The notes: generated by a model from the letters alone, not told the origin. DNA of 64,000 bases from Aculops lycopersici (GCA_015350385.1 WNKI01000005.1:22342-86341); one strand, 5' to 3'; positions 1-9,179 are shown, counted from the stretch's first letter. Numbers and translations are program-made.

Positions 1-1945
1 CGGAATTAGAAACTCGTAATACAGTCATGAAGATCTGCACAGACAATGGCTCAGAATTTGTGAACTCCAACCTGAGTCAATTTTTATTAGATCGAGGAAT
101 CAACCATATCCGCTCAGCTGCCTACACGCCGCAGCAGAACGGGTTTATTGAACGGGATATCCGCACTATCACCGAGAGTGCCATTGCACTTCTACTACAA
201 ACTGGATTATCTGAAAACCTCTGGCCGGAAGCTGTAAATACAGCAGTGTATGTGTTGAATCGTACTTTGCCCTCAAACAAGGAAGTGACTCCGTATCAAC
301 TTTGGTTTGGATCCAAACCAAACTTTGGCAATCTCCATACATTCGGAGAACTTGCAATCATAAAGCTAACACACGAATATCGACACAAATTTGATACAAA
401 AGGAGTTGAAGTCGTATTTGTTGGCTACACTGATGTGTTCAACACATTTAGATTCTACGATCCACAAACTCAGAAAATCAAAGTCACTTGCGACGCAATC
501 TTTACTAACAAAAGATACAAACCTATGGAGCCCCAAGTTCCGTCCAACGACGAGTCAATCGAGATAACTGGATCTATCAATCATCTCAAGGAGAAGAACA
601 ATGATAACCAATTATCCGCAACAACCATCTCGACTGACAATAACTTTGAAAAACAGCCAGAAGGTAGCTTCATTGATGATGAACCGGAGAACTTTCAGTT
701 CACGGATATTGCAGACTTATCTCCACCTAGTCAACCAGTGTTATCTAGAGTAACCTCGCGACAAGACTCTCAAGTAAATACGCGAGATCCGAACCGCGGC
801 ACCACTACAAGACCAACCTCACGGTTGAACCCAACTGAGCACACTCAACCAAAAGATTCGACACAACAAGTTGCACTCCGTCCAACTGAAAGGATGTCTA
901 CTACTTTAGAATCGTTTCGCAACAAACTTAGATCCAATCCACAACCAGCCAAGAAATTTGTTGCTACACATCGTGGCAATCATCACGTAAAAATTGCAAT
1001 CAGCAAAATCTGAACCATCTTCCTATTCGGAAGCTATGGATGATGAGGATCAATCCAATTGGCGAGACGCCATTGATGATGAATTGAGGTCTCTTGATAA
1101 AAATGAAGTATGGCAACTGGTTGAGAAACCAAACGATGTGAGGACTATCACTTGTAAGTGGGTTTTCAAGCGTAAAACTCGCCCAGATGGTTCAACCGAA
1201 AGGTACAAGGCCCGGTTGGTTGCTAGAGGCTTCATGCAACGACCAGGTTACGATTATGCAGAGACCTATGCCCCGGTCGCTAATATGATCTTCATCCGAC
1301 TTCTGTTTGCCTATGCTGCTGTAGAGAAACTCGAAATGTCCCAGTTCGATATAAAAACGGCTTTTCTCTACGGGCTACTTGATGAGACAATATACATGGA
1401 TCCTCCCGAAGGATATCATTGCGCAAATAATCAAGTTTGTCTTCTAAAGAAAAGCTTATATGGACTAAAACAAGCTCCCCGATGCTGGAATAGAGAATTC
1501 TCAAATTATCTCAAGGAACAAAATCTGGAACAATCAAGTGTGGATAATTGTATATTCTTTCGCCGATCACCACTTCTAATAATTGCTATATACGTAGACG
1601 ACGGGCTCATTTTTGCCCGAGACAAGGAGTCAATCGATCAATTTCTTGTTTGCCTGCGCGAAAAATTCGAAATGAATGTAATCCAATCAAACGTTTATCT
1701 AGGATTTCAAGTGAACAAAGGAAAAGGAGGAGAAATTTGCCTTAATCAATCCTCTTACATTAACAAGATCTTAAACAAATTTGGCATGCAAGACGCGAAT
1801 CCAACTGATGCTCCATTTACAGTAAGTAAAATGGAAAAGGATGAAACACCACTAGATAGTTCGTTCCCATATCGAGAGGCTGTCGGCTCCTTGATGTATG
1901 CATCATGCATCACAAGAGTTGACATAGCTTATGTCTTTGATTCTA
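1..1945 (+). mobile_element. Copia-type LTR retrotransposon, 3' half (truncated, frameshifted)
   Basis: The window opens inside the integrase core of a Ty1/Copia element, since the frame is open from base 3. Integrase catalytic core, integrase C-terminal region and reverse transcriptase follow in Copia order. Copia similarity stops abruptly near 1945 in the RT C-terminal region, just after a TRVDIAYV motif, where unrelated minus-strand coding sequence begins. No 3' LTR is seen. A frame change near 1000 makes it non-autonomous as it stands. Gag and protease would lie to the left of the window. Confidence 0.85.
3..1013 (+). pseudogene. Copia integrase, C-terminal part (5' partial)
   Basis: The frame runs from the left edge, so the ATG at 27 is internal and not a start. 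The motif TDNGSEF carries an integrase catalytic Asp and PQQNGFIER carries the catalytic Glu. These are followed by the Copia-typical stretch NLWPEAVNTAVYVLNR and the KG-x-VFVGY region that ends Copia integrases. A low-complexity Ser/Thr/Gln linker fills about residues 170-300. The ORF stops at 1013 and RT resumes in another frame, overlapping by about 20 bases, which suggests a small indel near 990-1005. Family assignment is firm; activity is lost. Confidence 0.85.
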
Positions 1946-2019
1946 TCTCCATTACATACGTCGATTTGGAAATTGGTCTTGAATGTTTTGTAATCAAACA
2001 TCTTCAATATGTCATCTGA
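994..2019 (+). pseudogene. Copia reverse transcriptase (RVT_2), 3' truncated
   Basis: This is the RVT_2 reverse transcriptase of a Copia polyprotein. It has the KWVFKRK...RYKARLVARGF opening, the FDIKTAFLYG block, LKQAPRCWN, and the catalytic YVDD motif at about 1591-1602. The reading is Copia-like up to a TRVDIAYV motif (about 1915-1935). The last 25 or so residues before the stop do not look like Copia and fall in foreign sequence. RNase H is missing here, but a matching segment lies inverted at 2305-2526. Confidence 0.85.
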
Positions 2020-2271
2020 CTTCCAATTTCTTCGAATTGCATCTGTCGAATCATCGTTAACTCTGCCTGCACTTCGATCAAATTTATCAAGAAATTTGGA
2101 AGTTCTTTTGTTGTTTTCAGTATAGTAATTGCAAATCAGATCTTGTATTGATTCACACTCCTCCTCAAGTATGAAGTCTTCTGCTTCGCTCAATATCTCG
2201 GACCCAACCCACTTGACATGAAAGAAATGAACGTGTCTTTTGATCACAATCAATCTCCTTACTCCAATCAC
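1903..2271 (-). pseudogene. Chromoshadow-like domain fragment (HP1-related?)
   Basis: A minus-strand reading frame between two Copia fragments contains EKVIGV, then FFHVKWVG, then SEAEDFILEEE, then IQDLICNYYTE. The order and spacing resemble the chromoshadow domain of HP1 proteins (an EKIIGA, MFLMKWK, EADLV, I-x-FYEE pattern). No ATG is seen; the listed start is a GTG and the frame is open a few codons further upstream (to about 2283). The last 15 or so residues are antisense to Copia and are not real. It could be a captured host exon or retrocopy, or a chance fit of a diverged ORF. Function is unknown. Confidence 0.45.
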
Positions 2272-2304
2272 CTTTTCACCATATATTCTCTTTCATAGAG
2301 CGCA

Positions 2305-2526
2305 CTAATTTTCGCAATTCCTGTACAAATGATCAGTAGATCGCAAATCGGCGTCAGTATATGCTATGAGACCAGTGTTATCATCAGCGCTAAATCTTAA
2401 ACCAAGGTGAGTTTTGTCTACTAGATATCTAAAGATTCTTTTTACATTCATCCAATCTGCTTCTGACGGATCACCTACTTTGCGGCTCATCTTGCCAACG
2501 GCAAACGCAATATCAATCCTGGTCAA
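2305..2526 (-). pseudogene. Inverted Copia RT/RNase H fragment
   Basis: The minus-strand frame reads TRIDIAFAVGKMSRKV, then NVKRIFRYL, then GLIAYTDAD, which is the segment joining Copia RT to RNase H. It begins at the same protein position where the plus-strand RT at 994-2019 breaks off (TRVDIAYV), but on the opposite strand. The two pieces are therefore either one element broken by an inversion or two insertions. The frame ends at 2305 with no further RNase H motifs. Confidence 0.75.
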
Positions 2527-2660
2527 AAGTGTGAAATTCGATCCGCTTCCAAGTGAAGAACAACCGATTGCTCTAACAGCGATGGCTAGACGAGTTGTTG
2601 TGAGAAGAGAGAGAACAAACAGTTGAAAAAAGCAAACGAAGAGTAAAGATCATTTTCCCT

Positions 2661-2700
2661 AACAAGGAGTGTCTCCTTACACATGACGCGCGTTTCAAAT
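2661..2700. repeat. Inner terminal inverted repeat, left copy
   Basis: Starts AACAAGGAGTGTCTCCTTAC and contains its own small palindrome (AAGGAG...CTCCTT), then CATGACGCG and TTTCAAAT. It matches 4881-4920 in reverse complement with only a few differences. A near-copy recurs at 12156-12200. Confidence 0.8.
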
Positions 2701-2730
2701 TTTTATTAGCATAGATGGATAGATCTCCCT

Positions 2731-4725
2731 TCAATTAGTCTGTATGCCAAATCTTACGCCCTCGTTCCTTCGTTTTCGCCTTCCAATCGACCCCAACTGA
2801 AATGGCGCAAGACCGATTCCGGGTCCAACAAGCTCGCCTAAAGGATGCGGAGTGGTCGTAGTTGTAACTCTCGATAGATTTCTCAATGGATATGGATCTT
2901 GAACATACCTCACCAACTCCTCTTCGTCATCATCATCGTCCTCTAGTTCTAACCCTGGTTCAATATCGAGGCCGAGAGCAATGCGATCGCCATCGTCGTC
3001 TATTTCATGGAAATGGCTGCGATTCAAGAAATGGTGCAAGCATAAACTGGTACCATCATGCGAACAGCGGACCACCGCGTCATTTGTGCATCCATCAACC
3101 TCACAAGTAGCTTGCAATTCAGGCCCAAATTGTACAGAATTCACGTTTGGGGGTGGGAAGATTGATAGTTCATCTCGGCTCCAGTGAGGATCTGTATTAC
3201 GCCATGCGTATCTCCATAGATCATGATAGACTGGCGATTGCAATTGGTTGTAGATCACCGACATCAAGTTTATCGCTCCCTCTCGCGAAGAGATGTCCGC
3301 AACCCGATTCAAAACTAGCGCCTCTTCGGTGATCCGACGGATAAAAATTTTCAGCTGGCGGAAGAATCCCACATCGAGAGGTTGAACATCACCTGTTGTA
3401 TGGGGTGGAATGACCAGCGTGAGCACATCCGGAGTTTCAAGCCTCACTTGCTGGTTTGTCTGACCTGACCATGAATCAGCTAGAAGCAGTAGCTTTTTGC
3501 CATCTGTCTCATTTGATCTTGTTTCGATTCGACAGTGTTCATCATCAGCGACTCTACAAAGATTTCGTTGCATCGTTGGTCTCAATACACGACGAATCCA
3601 GTCTACCATCAAAGAACTCGTCATCTTCCCACTTCTACTTGAAATGATGTTGACATTTCCTAATTCTTGTTCTTGCTGCCGAACTTCAGCCCTTACGATT
3701 GGCCCGAAATCACCTGTCGCCTCTTGCATACAAAGTGTTAAAGGACCGGTTAATCGTCCATCTCTTGTAAAAATCGGCTGTGCAGTGAAGGTATGCGTTG
3801 TCTTTGACATACTGTCAACTCGCAAGTAGATATCTCTTGCTCCAGTGCGTCCGACAACTCGTTCATTGCTGCTCTCATATTCTATGCCTGATTGGTCAAT
3901 GTTCCAGATCATTCTAGGGTCAAAATGGTCAGAGATCCTTGCATAATGATTGAGGAATTCCAATAGACTTTCTTCAATCATCTCTTGATTTTCGAAACGC
4001 GGTCGTGATATCTTCTTTGTAACCTTCCTCGATGATAGTCGATTGTTCTTCTTGAACGTGTTGACCCATTTATAACTTGCCTTGAACCAAGTTGCGTTCT
4101 CCGCTCTAGCAGCCCTACGTCCGAATCCTTTAATCATGTAGGTTTTCAGTGGTAATTGATTTTCCAGGATAGAATTGACGTCGTTTTGAACTCGTTGGTT
4201 GATACGATTTCGAATAATCGAATGCGATCCACCGGCCTCGATACATCTGGTGAAATCGTTGAGATATTGTCTCCTATACCATGGATACAATCTTCTTATA
4301 CCAGCTTCAGATCGCGACTTCGACATATCCACAATCTTCTTCATTGTTTCTAGAGAAGTTCGTCGTTCGCTACCAAAACTAGTCGAGGGTTCACAAAAGT
4401 CGGGATCCGCCTGCGGTCTTTTGTTTGGTGATCCAGACTCTTGAGATGAGCCACTAGTTGGAGCCTCAGATTGATCTTGAGTGAGGTATCTTATTAATTC
4501 TCTAGCTGCCGGTCCATATTTATCTCTTGTTCTTCGTCGAGTCGTGCTTTGCCTTCCAACTGCTATATTTAACGCCCTTCCCAAGGTGCCAACGAGCTCA
4601 TCCTTTTCCAACGGCAAATTGAGAGCTTTATTTAGTGGTTTTTCGTTGTTTTTGTCGTCCGGTGCCGCTAATATTATGCCAATGGCAACTGCGAATAACA
4701 TGAGTCGCCTAATTATAGCTAACAT
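2731..4725 (-). CDS. Pogo-like DDE transposase with N-terminal signal-like segment and C-terminal zinc-binding motif
   Basis: Intact 664-residue ORF with an ATG at 4725. Residues about 130-270 look like the DNA-binding region of pogo/Tigger-type transposases. The catalytic triad is visible as D277 (WNIDQSG), D417 (LLLLADSWSGQ) and D451 (DVQPLDVGFF), a spacing of about 33 residues between the second and third acids as in pogo/Tc1-mariner relatives. After the DDE domain comes a Cys/His cluster, C-x4-C-x7-C-x7-C-x2-H, at about residues 542-566, then an acidic run and a basic tail. The first 22 residues are a hydrophobic stretch after two arginines, ending AA-PDD, which resembles a secretory signal peptide and is odd for a nuclear enzyme. 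The family call is firm; the N-terminus may be misassigned or captured. Confidence 0.85.
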   Translation of the reverse strand: MLAIIRRLMLFAVAIGIILAAPDDKNNEKPLNKALNLPLEKDELVGTLGRALNIAVGRQSTTRRRTRDKYGPAARELIRYLTQDQSEAPTSGSSQESGSPNKRPQADPDFCEPSTSFGSERRTSLETMKKIVDMSKSRSEAGIRRLYPWYRRQYLNDFTRCIEAGGSHSIIRNRINQRVQNDVNSILENQLPLKTYMIKGFGRRAARAENATWFKASYKWVNTFKKNNRLSSRKVTKKISRPRFENQEMIEESLLEFLNHYARISDHFDPRMIWNIDQSGIEYESSNERVVGRTGARDIYLRVDSMSKTTHTFTAQPIFTRDGRLTGPLTLCMQEATGDFGPIVRAEVRQQEQELGNVNIISSRSGKMTSSLMVDWIRRVLRPTMQRNLCRVADDEHCRIETRSNETDGKKLLLLADSWSGQTNQQVRLETPDVLTLVIPPHTTGDVQPLDVGFFRQLKIFIRRITEEALVLNRVADISSREGAINLMSVIYNQLQSPVYHDLWRYAWRNTDPHWSRDELSIFPPPNVNSVQFGPELQATCEVDGCTNDAVVRCSHDGTSLCLHHFLNRSHFHEIDDDGDRIALGLDIEPGLELEDDDDDEEELVRYVQDPYPLRNLSRVTTTTTPHPLGELVGPGIGLAPFQLGSIGRRKRRNEGVRFGIQTN

Positions 4726-4880
4726 CGTGTATTCTGTGTGATAATACTGTAATTATACTGAAATTTCGAATTTTCTATCTGAAATAACTTCGCGGATTTC
4801 TAGATTTTTCTTGAGAACGAGGGCGTAAGAAGGCTCTTTTCTAGCATTGTGAAGGACGCTGAACACGCCTGTGTGAAAGA

Positions 4881-4920
4881 AAATTCGAAACACGCGTCAT
4901 GTGAAAGGAACACTCCTTGT
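4881..4920. repeat. Inner terminal inverted repeat, right copy
   Basis: Reverse complement begins ACAAGGAGTGTTCC and continues CACATGACGCG then TTTCGAAT, pairing with 2661-2700. It lies 155 bp upstream of the transposase start. Confidence 0.8.
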
Positions 4921-5079
4921 AAGTTAGAAGCCAACCAGCTAACCAGTCAACCAGCCAACCAGCCTCTAACAAAGGGAAAGGTTCCTAACTCTTCGTTTGC
5001 TTTTTTTCTACTGTTTATTATATTGCTCTCTCTCTCTCTCCATCTCTCTCTCTCTCTCTGACAACGACACATCTAGCCA

Positions 5080-5120
5080 TCGCTGTTATAGCAATCAAGG
5101 TCTGATTGCTATAACAGCGA
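5080..5120. repeat. 18-bp perfect inverted repeat with 5-bp spacer
   Basis: Positions 5080-5097 (TCGCTGTTATAGCAATCA) pair perfectly with 5103-5120. The same core motif (TAACAGCGATGGCTAGA) occurs in the left arm of the DDE element at about 2575-2592. The palindrome may mark the outer end of that element or a junction of two end-to-end copies. Confidence 0.75.
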
Positions 5121-5122
5121 CA

Positions 5123-5364
5123 ACTCACAGGCCGCTGCCTGACGCCCCCGCCGACTTCGCGACATCCAGTCGAAGTGGAAGTATTGATATATCCCACCGG
5201 CAGTTTGGGGCTGGACTCCTCCATTTCGATATCATTCGTAGGAGGGCGAACAGCGGCAGCAGACGCTTGTGAAGCACTTGAGGGTGCCGCCGTATTCACG
5301 TTGAATGAAAGAGAAGGGAAGGCGCCTCTCTTGGTGTGGAAACACCAGGATACGACTAGCAAAC
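5123..5364. other. Short non-coding stretch between elements
   Basis: No gene is recognised. The sequence separates the DDE element from the Gypsy pol remnant. The open frames on both strands show no motif. Confidence 0.4.
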
Positions 5365-6690
5365 TTAGAGCTGCGCCGACAACCGCACGGCCAAACCCTC
5401 GAGGTCGGTCACGCCGTAATTGGTCTCGACCCCACGTAGCCGGCGGCTACAACAAGCCACTAAACGATTCTCCCCGTCCTTTTCCTGCAAAAGCATTCCT
5501 GCTAGACCCAACCTACTCGCATCCGTTTTAACCGTAATCGGGCTATCGGGATCAAGGTGGGCTAGAGTTGCATGATGCAGCAGTTCGTCAATAAGTTTCC
5601 TGAAAGCGGTCTCCTGGGGTATTCCCCACTCAAATTTTGTCATCTTCCGATTCAAGTCAAATAATGGACTGGAAAGGACAGCAAACTGAGGTAAAAACTT
5701 CCGATAATAGGAGAGGAATCCCAGAGCTCGACGCGATTCCTGAGCGTCTTTAGGGGAAGCCAAATTCTTGATCGCTGCCATTTTCCTCGGGTCCTGCTTG
5801 ATGCCGGTGGCCGACAACAGATGACCTAAAAACAGACAAGAGCTAGCTCCTAGCAAGCATTCCTCGCTCTTGAGCTTGAGGTTTGCCTTCCTGACCAAGT
5901 CAAAGAATTTGTTGAGGAGGGCAAGGTGCTCCGGCCAAGAGTCCGAGGCAAGGCATACATCATCAAGATAAACTTGCACCTCCAATCCGGTAACACCAGC
6001 AAGCAGCGTGTTCATTAGCTTCTGGAAACTAGCTGGAGCATTGATAAGACCAAAGGGCATCACTCGAAATTGATAGTGACCATCTTCCGTACGGAAGGCT
6101 GTATACTCCCGAGAATCGGGGGCAACTGGAAGTTGCCAGTACCCCGCAGCGAAGTCAAATTGGGAATAAAACTTTTTCCCGGTCAGCGCTTCCAAGCAAG
6201 CCTCAATCCTCGGTAGTGGAAAAGCATTCTTCTTGGTCACTTGATTTAATTGACGGAAATCGATATAGAGCCGGAACTCGCCGGTCTTTTTGCGCACCAA
6301 AACATAAGCCGCTGCCCAGGGACTGCTCGACTCTTCTATGATTCCATCTGCTAGCATCGCCTTGACTTGTCGCCTAGTTTCTTCCACGTGAGTTATCGGC
6401 CTGCGGCGCAAGGGCACCGCAATAGGGCTAACCGGACCTACAAACTCGATCTTATGGTCACCCAGGGTAGTCTTCCCTAGCTCCCCATGCAAACTGGAAG
6501 CTTCTGCATGGGTATCCAAAATAATCCTAAGGTCCTCCAGTTGGTCGTCAGTCAGATTATCACCGACTTGAATAACTTTTTCCGACGAATGAGGGATTGG
6601 TAACACACCCAAGACTCCTTCTCGGGTCCACGTTGTCTCTCGTTGGCCGTATCTCACCCTCATCATCAGAGTCAATCTCAGCAGGCTCAC
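5365..6690 (-). pseudogene. Gypsy reverse transcriptase and partial RNase H
   Basis: The 441-residue frame carries classic Ty3/Gypsy RT blocks: VRKKTGEFRLYIDFRQLN, FDFAAGYWQ with a catalytic Asp, VMPFGLINAPASFQ, and the catalytic YLDD motif. It then has the FLGHLLSATGI thumb/connection segment, LGFLSYYRKF, and RNase H with KTDASRLGLAG. It should continue LEGLAVVWA-type but ends in a foreign RLSAQL, so RNase H is cut about a third of the way in. The N-terminal 20 residues overlap the 6560-6802 frame, showing a frameshift near 6600-6690. Confidence 0.85.
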
Positions 6691-6802
6691 AAATCACCAA
6701 TTGATCACTGACATCAGGAGAAGATAAAATCGGTTGACTTACATTTCCTGAATCCTCAATAGTGACTAGTGTGGTGATCTCCTGTCCTCGATCCATTTCC
6801 AT
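6560..6802 (-). pseudogene. Gypsy pol, acidic segment upstream of RT
   Basis: An 80-residue acidic frame that overlaps the RT frame by about 130 bases. It has no recognised domain. Its position just ahead of RT and its overlap suggest it is the preceding part of pol, displaced by one indel. Its ATG at 6802 may be internal. Confidence 0.4.
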
Positions 6803-6830
6803 GGTGTCGGCAGTGGTTAGTGGCTTTGCG

Positions 6831-6953
6831 TCATTGATATCCGTTGCAGCTTGAGTTGAGCTTGAGTCGTCGGTCGGCGTCCACCCGCATTGTACGTGGG
6901 CGTGGTTGGGCTCTCAAGCGTGCCTGGCGTACACTTTTCTTGGTGCGGGCCAT
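6831..6953 (-). CDS. Short basic ORF, possible Gag start of the Gypsy element
   Basis: A 40-residue frame opens at the first ATG after the A-rich leader and starts MARTKKSVRQARLR. It is strongly basic and stops at 6831. The first five residues resemble histone H3, but the rest does not, so this is not a histone. The best guess is the N-terminus of Gag before the deletion. Confidence 0.3.
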   Translation of the reverse strand: MARTKKSVRQARLRAQPRPRTMRVDADRRLKLNSSCNGYQ

Positions 6954-7477
6954 AGTCTTGATGCAAAAAAACTTGAATCTTCTAATCTTGATATCTTGAG
7001 AATGTGTTCATAGAATTTCTTGATTGATGGCTTGATGTGTTCGTCGTCTTCTTGTCTTGCTGTGTTCTAAATATGGTTAAAAGTAATTAGACAGTTTTTA
7101 AGAAATTAATTAAAATCTTGAAGTTGAATTTTTGATGAATAATTTTCTTGAAGACTAAAAAGTGAAAGTGTGTGAGCGACTTGTTGCTGTGTGCGAGCAA
7201 CGGATTTTTGTGTGTGTGTGGACAAGTGCTCGTCTGTGTGCGAGCGCGCCTTTGCGCCTGTGTGCGAGCGTGTTTTTCTGTGTGCGAGCGCCTGTGTGTT
7301 ACGCACAGCACAGGAAAAGAGAGAGATAAAAGAAAAGAGATGCACAATAAACGAGCATTCGCTTACTACCGTTCAAAGAGAGAAGGTCTATTTCCCCTAC
7401 TTTGCTATGAGGGTTGCGACATGGAGCCTCATGAGGGGGGAACCCTCGACCTTTTGATTAGAAGTCAAATAAACATA
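6954..7477. other. Non-coding: A-rich leader and TGTGTGCGAGCG repeats
   Basis: The left part is the leader of the Gypsy remnant. From about 7165 to 7300 the plus strand repeats variants of TGTGTGCGAGCG five or six times, interrupted by TG runs. No convincing gene is seen, and the short ORFs on both strands are repeat-derived. Confidence 0.5.
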
Positions 7478-8767
7478 TTAGTTAGTTATTACAACATTGG
7501 ATAATGGAATTGATTCTTTCACTTTGGCATATAGATGATTGTTGACTGGTGTCGAACCCCTGACGAATCGGGTGCTATTGGTTGATTCACGATTTTGAAT
7601 TCTCGAGCTACGGTGAAATTTTTTTGCTGATTTGTAGATCATGATAGTTGTTCGAACTACAGAAAATAGAACGAAGAGCCCGGTACCAATAGATAACCAA
7701 CTGGTAGTTTGTTTGTAAGTGACCTCGCCAGTCCAAGATGAATCCCACGCTATTGCTTTGTCCATCCAATAGGTACTTATGTTTTTTAACTCGTGTATCT
7801 TTTTTATGGCGTCAGCTTTGTCCACTTGAGGTGCTGTCAAATTGCTGAAATGGACATTCGACATTGTTAAAACCGGGGCTGGCATTTCGTCCGTAATAGT
7901 CGTTTCAATGGCATCAGGGTCATAAGTTCTGTCGATAGTTTGCCAGCGCTCGGATGCTTGCAAACGGAAAGGAAATGGAGGGCAGGTCAACAAACGACGG
8001 TTGATAGTTATGTTGTTAGGGAAACAATAGATATATACCGAGGGCCAAGATTCGATCATTTGTGTCCTTGCTGACTTGTCCGCGTAGGGATCACCTGTTT
8101 TGATGGGAGTCCAGTAGCTTAGAGCTGTGTCCTCAAAGTGTGGAGACTCGCACTGTACGGAAATGAACGAGCCTACCGGTTCCATCACACCTTTGATGCA
8201 TTGATTGGCACGATTGAAAACTAAAAATTTAGGTCCTGTATACTCTTTGAGTTCCGGTTGCCCTTTGGAGGACAGGAGATCGTCCCAAATCCGAAAACTC
8301 GCCACCCTAAAAACCTCCATCGCCGGTAGTTTGATGCGAGCTTGGAAACGGACGCGCAGTGTGTTTGGACCATTGTTGGTTATTGCGACGCTGGCTTGTG
8401 TTATCGTAGAAGGATCGATTTGCAAGAGGGCCTCCACCTTGAATACTTGGTAAAGGCTCAACAAATCCGGGCGTTTGGCATTAAAGCTAGCAAGAATTCG
8501 GTCTAGATTAGAACCGATGATGTAGAATCTGCTTACAATATTTGCAGCGACGACTGCCAGCTGGGGATAACTGGATAGGATATGGTCAACTCGCTCGATA
8601 TTATGCTGTGCTAGTTGTGTAACGTGTGCGGGCCCATAGACACACGTTAAGGGACCCTGGTGATGGTGGTTATCGGTCAGGGTAGGAGCGGGGCGTGTTG
8701 ATAATGAAGACAAACTCACTTGTAACTCGTAAAGTAATCGACAATTTTCTTCCTCTCTTTCACACAC
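7478..8767 (-). CDS. Retroviral/errantivirus envelope-like ORF (orphan)
   Basis: An uninterrupted 429-codon frame. The listed start codon is GTG, so the true start is either spliced in or lost; the first ATG lies about 140 codons inside. It has several potential N-glycosylation sites, Cys pairs in the middle third, and one strong hydrophobic segment at about residues 352-378 followed by a basic cytoplasmic-type tail (KSAKKFHRSSR). This layout fits the membrane-anchored glycoprotein of LTR retroelements. It ends only 525 bp before the Gypsy remnant on the same strand, but upstream of pol, which is the wrong order for one element. Which element it came from is unknown. Confidence 0.55.
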   Translation of the reverse strand: MCEREEENCRLLYELQVSLSSLSTRPAPTLTDNHHHQGPLTCVYGPAHVTQLAQHNIERVDHILSSYPQLAVVAANIVSRFYIIGSNLDRILASFNAKRPDLLSLYQVFKVEALLQIDPSTITQASVAITNNGPNTLRVRFQARIKLPAMEVFRVASFRIWDDLLSSKGQPELKEYTGPKFLVFNRANQCIKGVMEPVGSFISVQCESPHFEDTALSYWTPIKTGDPYADKSARTQMIESWPSVYIYCFPNNITINRRLLTCPPFPFRLQASERWQTIDRTYDPDAIETTITDEMPAPVLTMSNVHFSNLTAPQVDKADAIKKIHELKNISTYWMDKAIAWDSSWTGEVTYKQTTSWLSIGTGLFVLFSVVRTTIMIYKSAKKFHRSSRIQNRESTNSTRFVRGSTPVNNHLYAKVKESIPLSNVVITN

Positions 8768-8791
8768 TTGACTACTCGAATCACACTTAAT

Positions 8792-9179
8792 TGTTATGTA
8801 GAAACTTTATTAATTGTATGATGTTTTCGCTTACAGATAAACTCTATATCTCTGCCACTTTCAGCTCAAGTATTTTCTTTTTATACCATGCCAAATGTCG
8901 CCCTAAGCCAGCACCAGCTTCTCCGGCATGCCTTGAGTGCATGGGAGTCAACGCTGGTACTGGTTACTGTGGTATCGACCACGCTACCAGTTAGCTGCCA
9001 GGTAGCGTTCACTGTATCAGTGATGCGGAGAATCACTTTCCGTGTGGAGCGCATAGTTTGCGCGTCACAGTTGAGCGTTCAACTTTAGTTGATCTTGAAA
9101 GGATTTTAGCCTAACTGCTAGGAACCGAAATCAGGAAAAACGAGGGGAGCCTCTTGTTGCGCTATCGGCAGGCGTAACA
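8792..9179. repeat. LTR-like block with TGTTA...TAACA ends
   Basis: A 388-bp block bounded by TGTTA (8792) and TAACA (9175-9179), the inverted ends typical of LTRs. Read on the minus strand it has a TATAAAAAG box at about 8886-8878 and AATAAA at about 8812-8807, in the order expected of U3-R. Flanking pentamers do not match (TTAAT and TGAGG), so it is not a clean solo LTR. No second copy was found nearby by eye. It directly precedes the envelope-like ORF on the minus strand. Confidence 0.4.

Larger units (their letters stand above)
2566..5122 (-). mobile_element. DDE transposon with long imperfect terminal inverted repeats
   Basis: Outer arms match in inverted orientation. About 2566-2650 (TAACAGCGATGGCTAGA, a GA-rich run, then AAAGCAAACGAAGAGT) corresponds to about 4985-5098 read in reverse. 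The inner arms 2661-2700 and 4881-4920 match as well. The right arm carries an extra block of about 60 bp with short CCAGCCAACCAG-type repeats. Inside lies one intact transposase ORF on the minus strand. The exact ends and target-site duplication are unclear; a TA precedes ACAAGGAG on the left of the inner arm. Confidence 0.7.
5365..6953 (-). mobile_element. Ty3/Gypsy retrotransposon remnant (internally deleted, frameshifted)
   Basis: On the minus strand the order is an A-rich leader (about 7080-6954), a short basic ORF at 6953, a small acidic ORF and then reverse transcriptase with the start of RNase H. Only about 450 bp separate the first ATG from RT, so Gag, zinc knuckle and protease are absent. 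RNase H breaks off near 5390. No LTR pair could be matched around it. Confidence 0.75.

Noticed and set aside
6831..6953. Resemblance of the first residues to histone H3 (MARTK)
   Set aside because: Only five residues agree, the rest is unlike H3, and the ORF sits at the start of a Gypsy remnant.
7165..7300. TGTGTGCGAGCG repeats as a CRISPR-like or satellite array
   Set aside because: Units are irregular and few, with no spacers; best seen as a local simple repeat in a eukaryotic genome.
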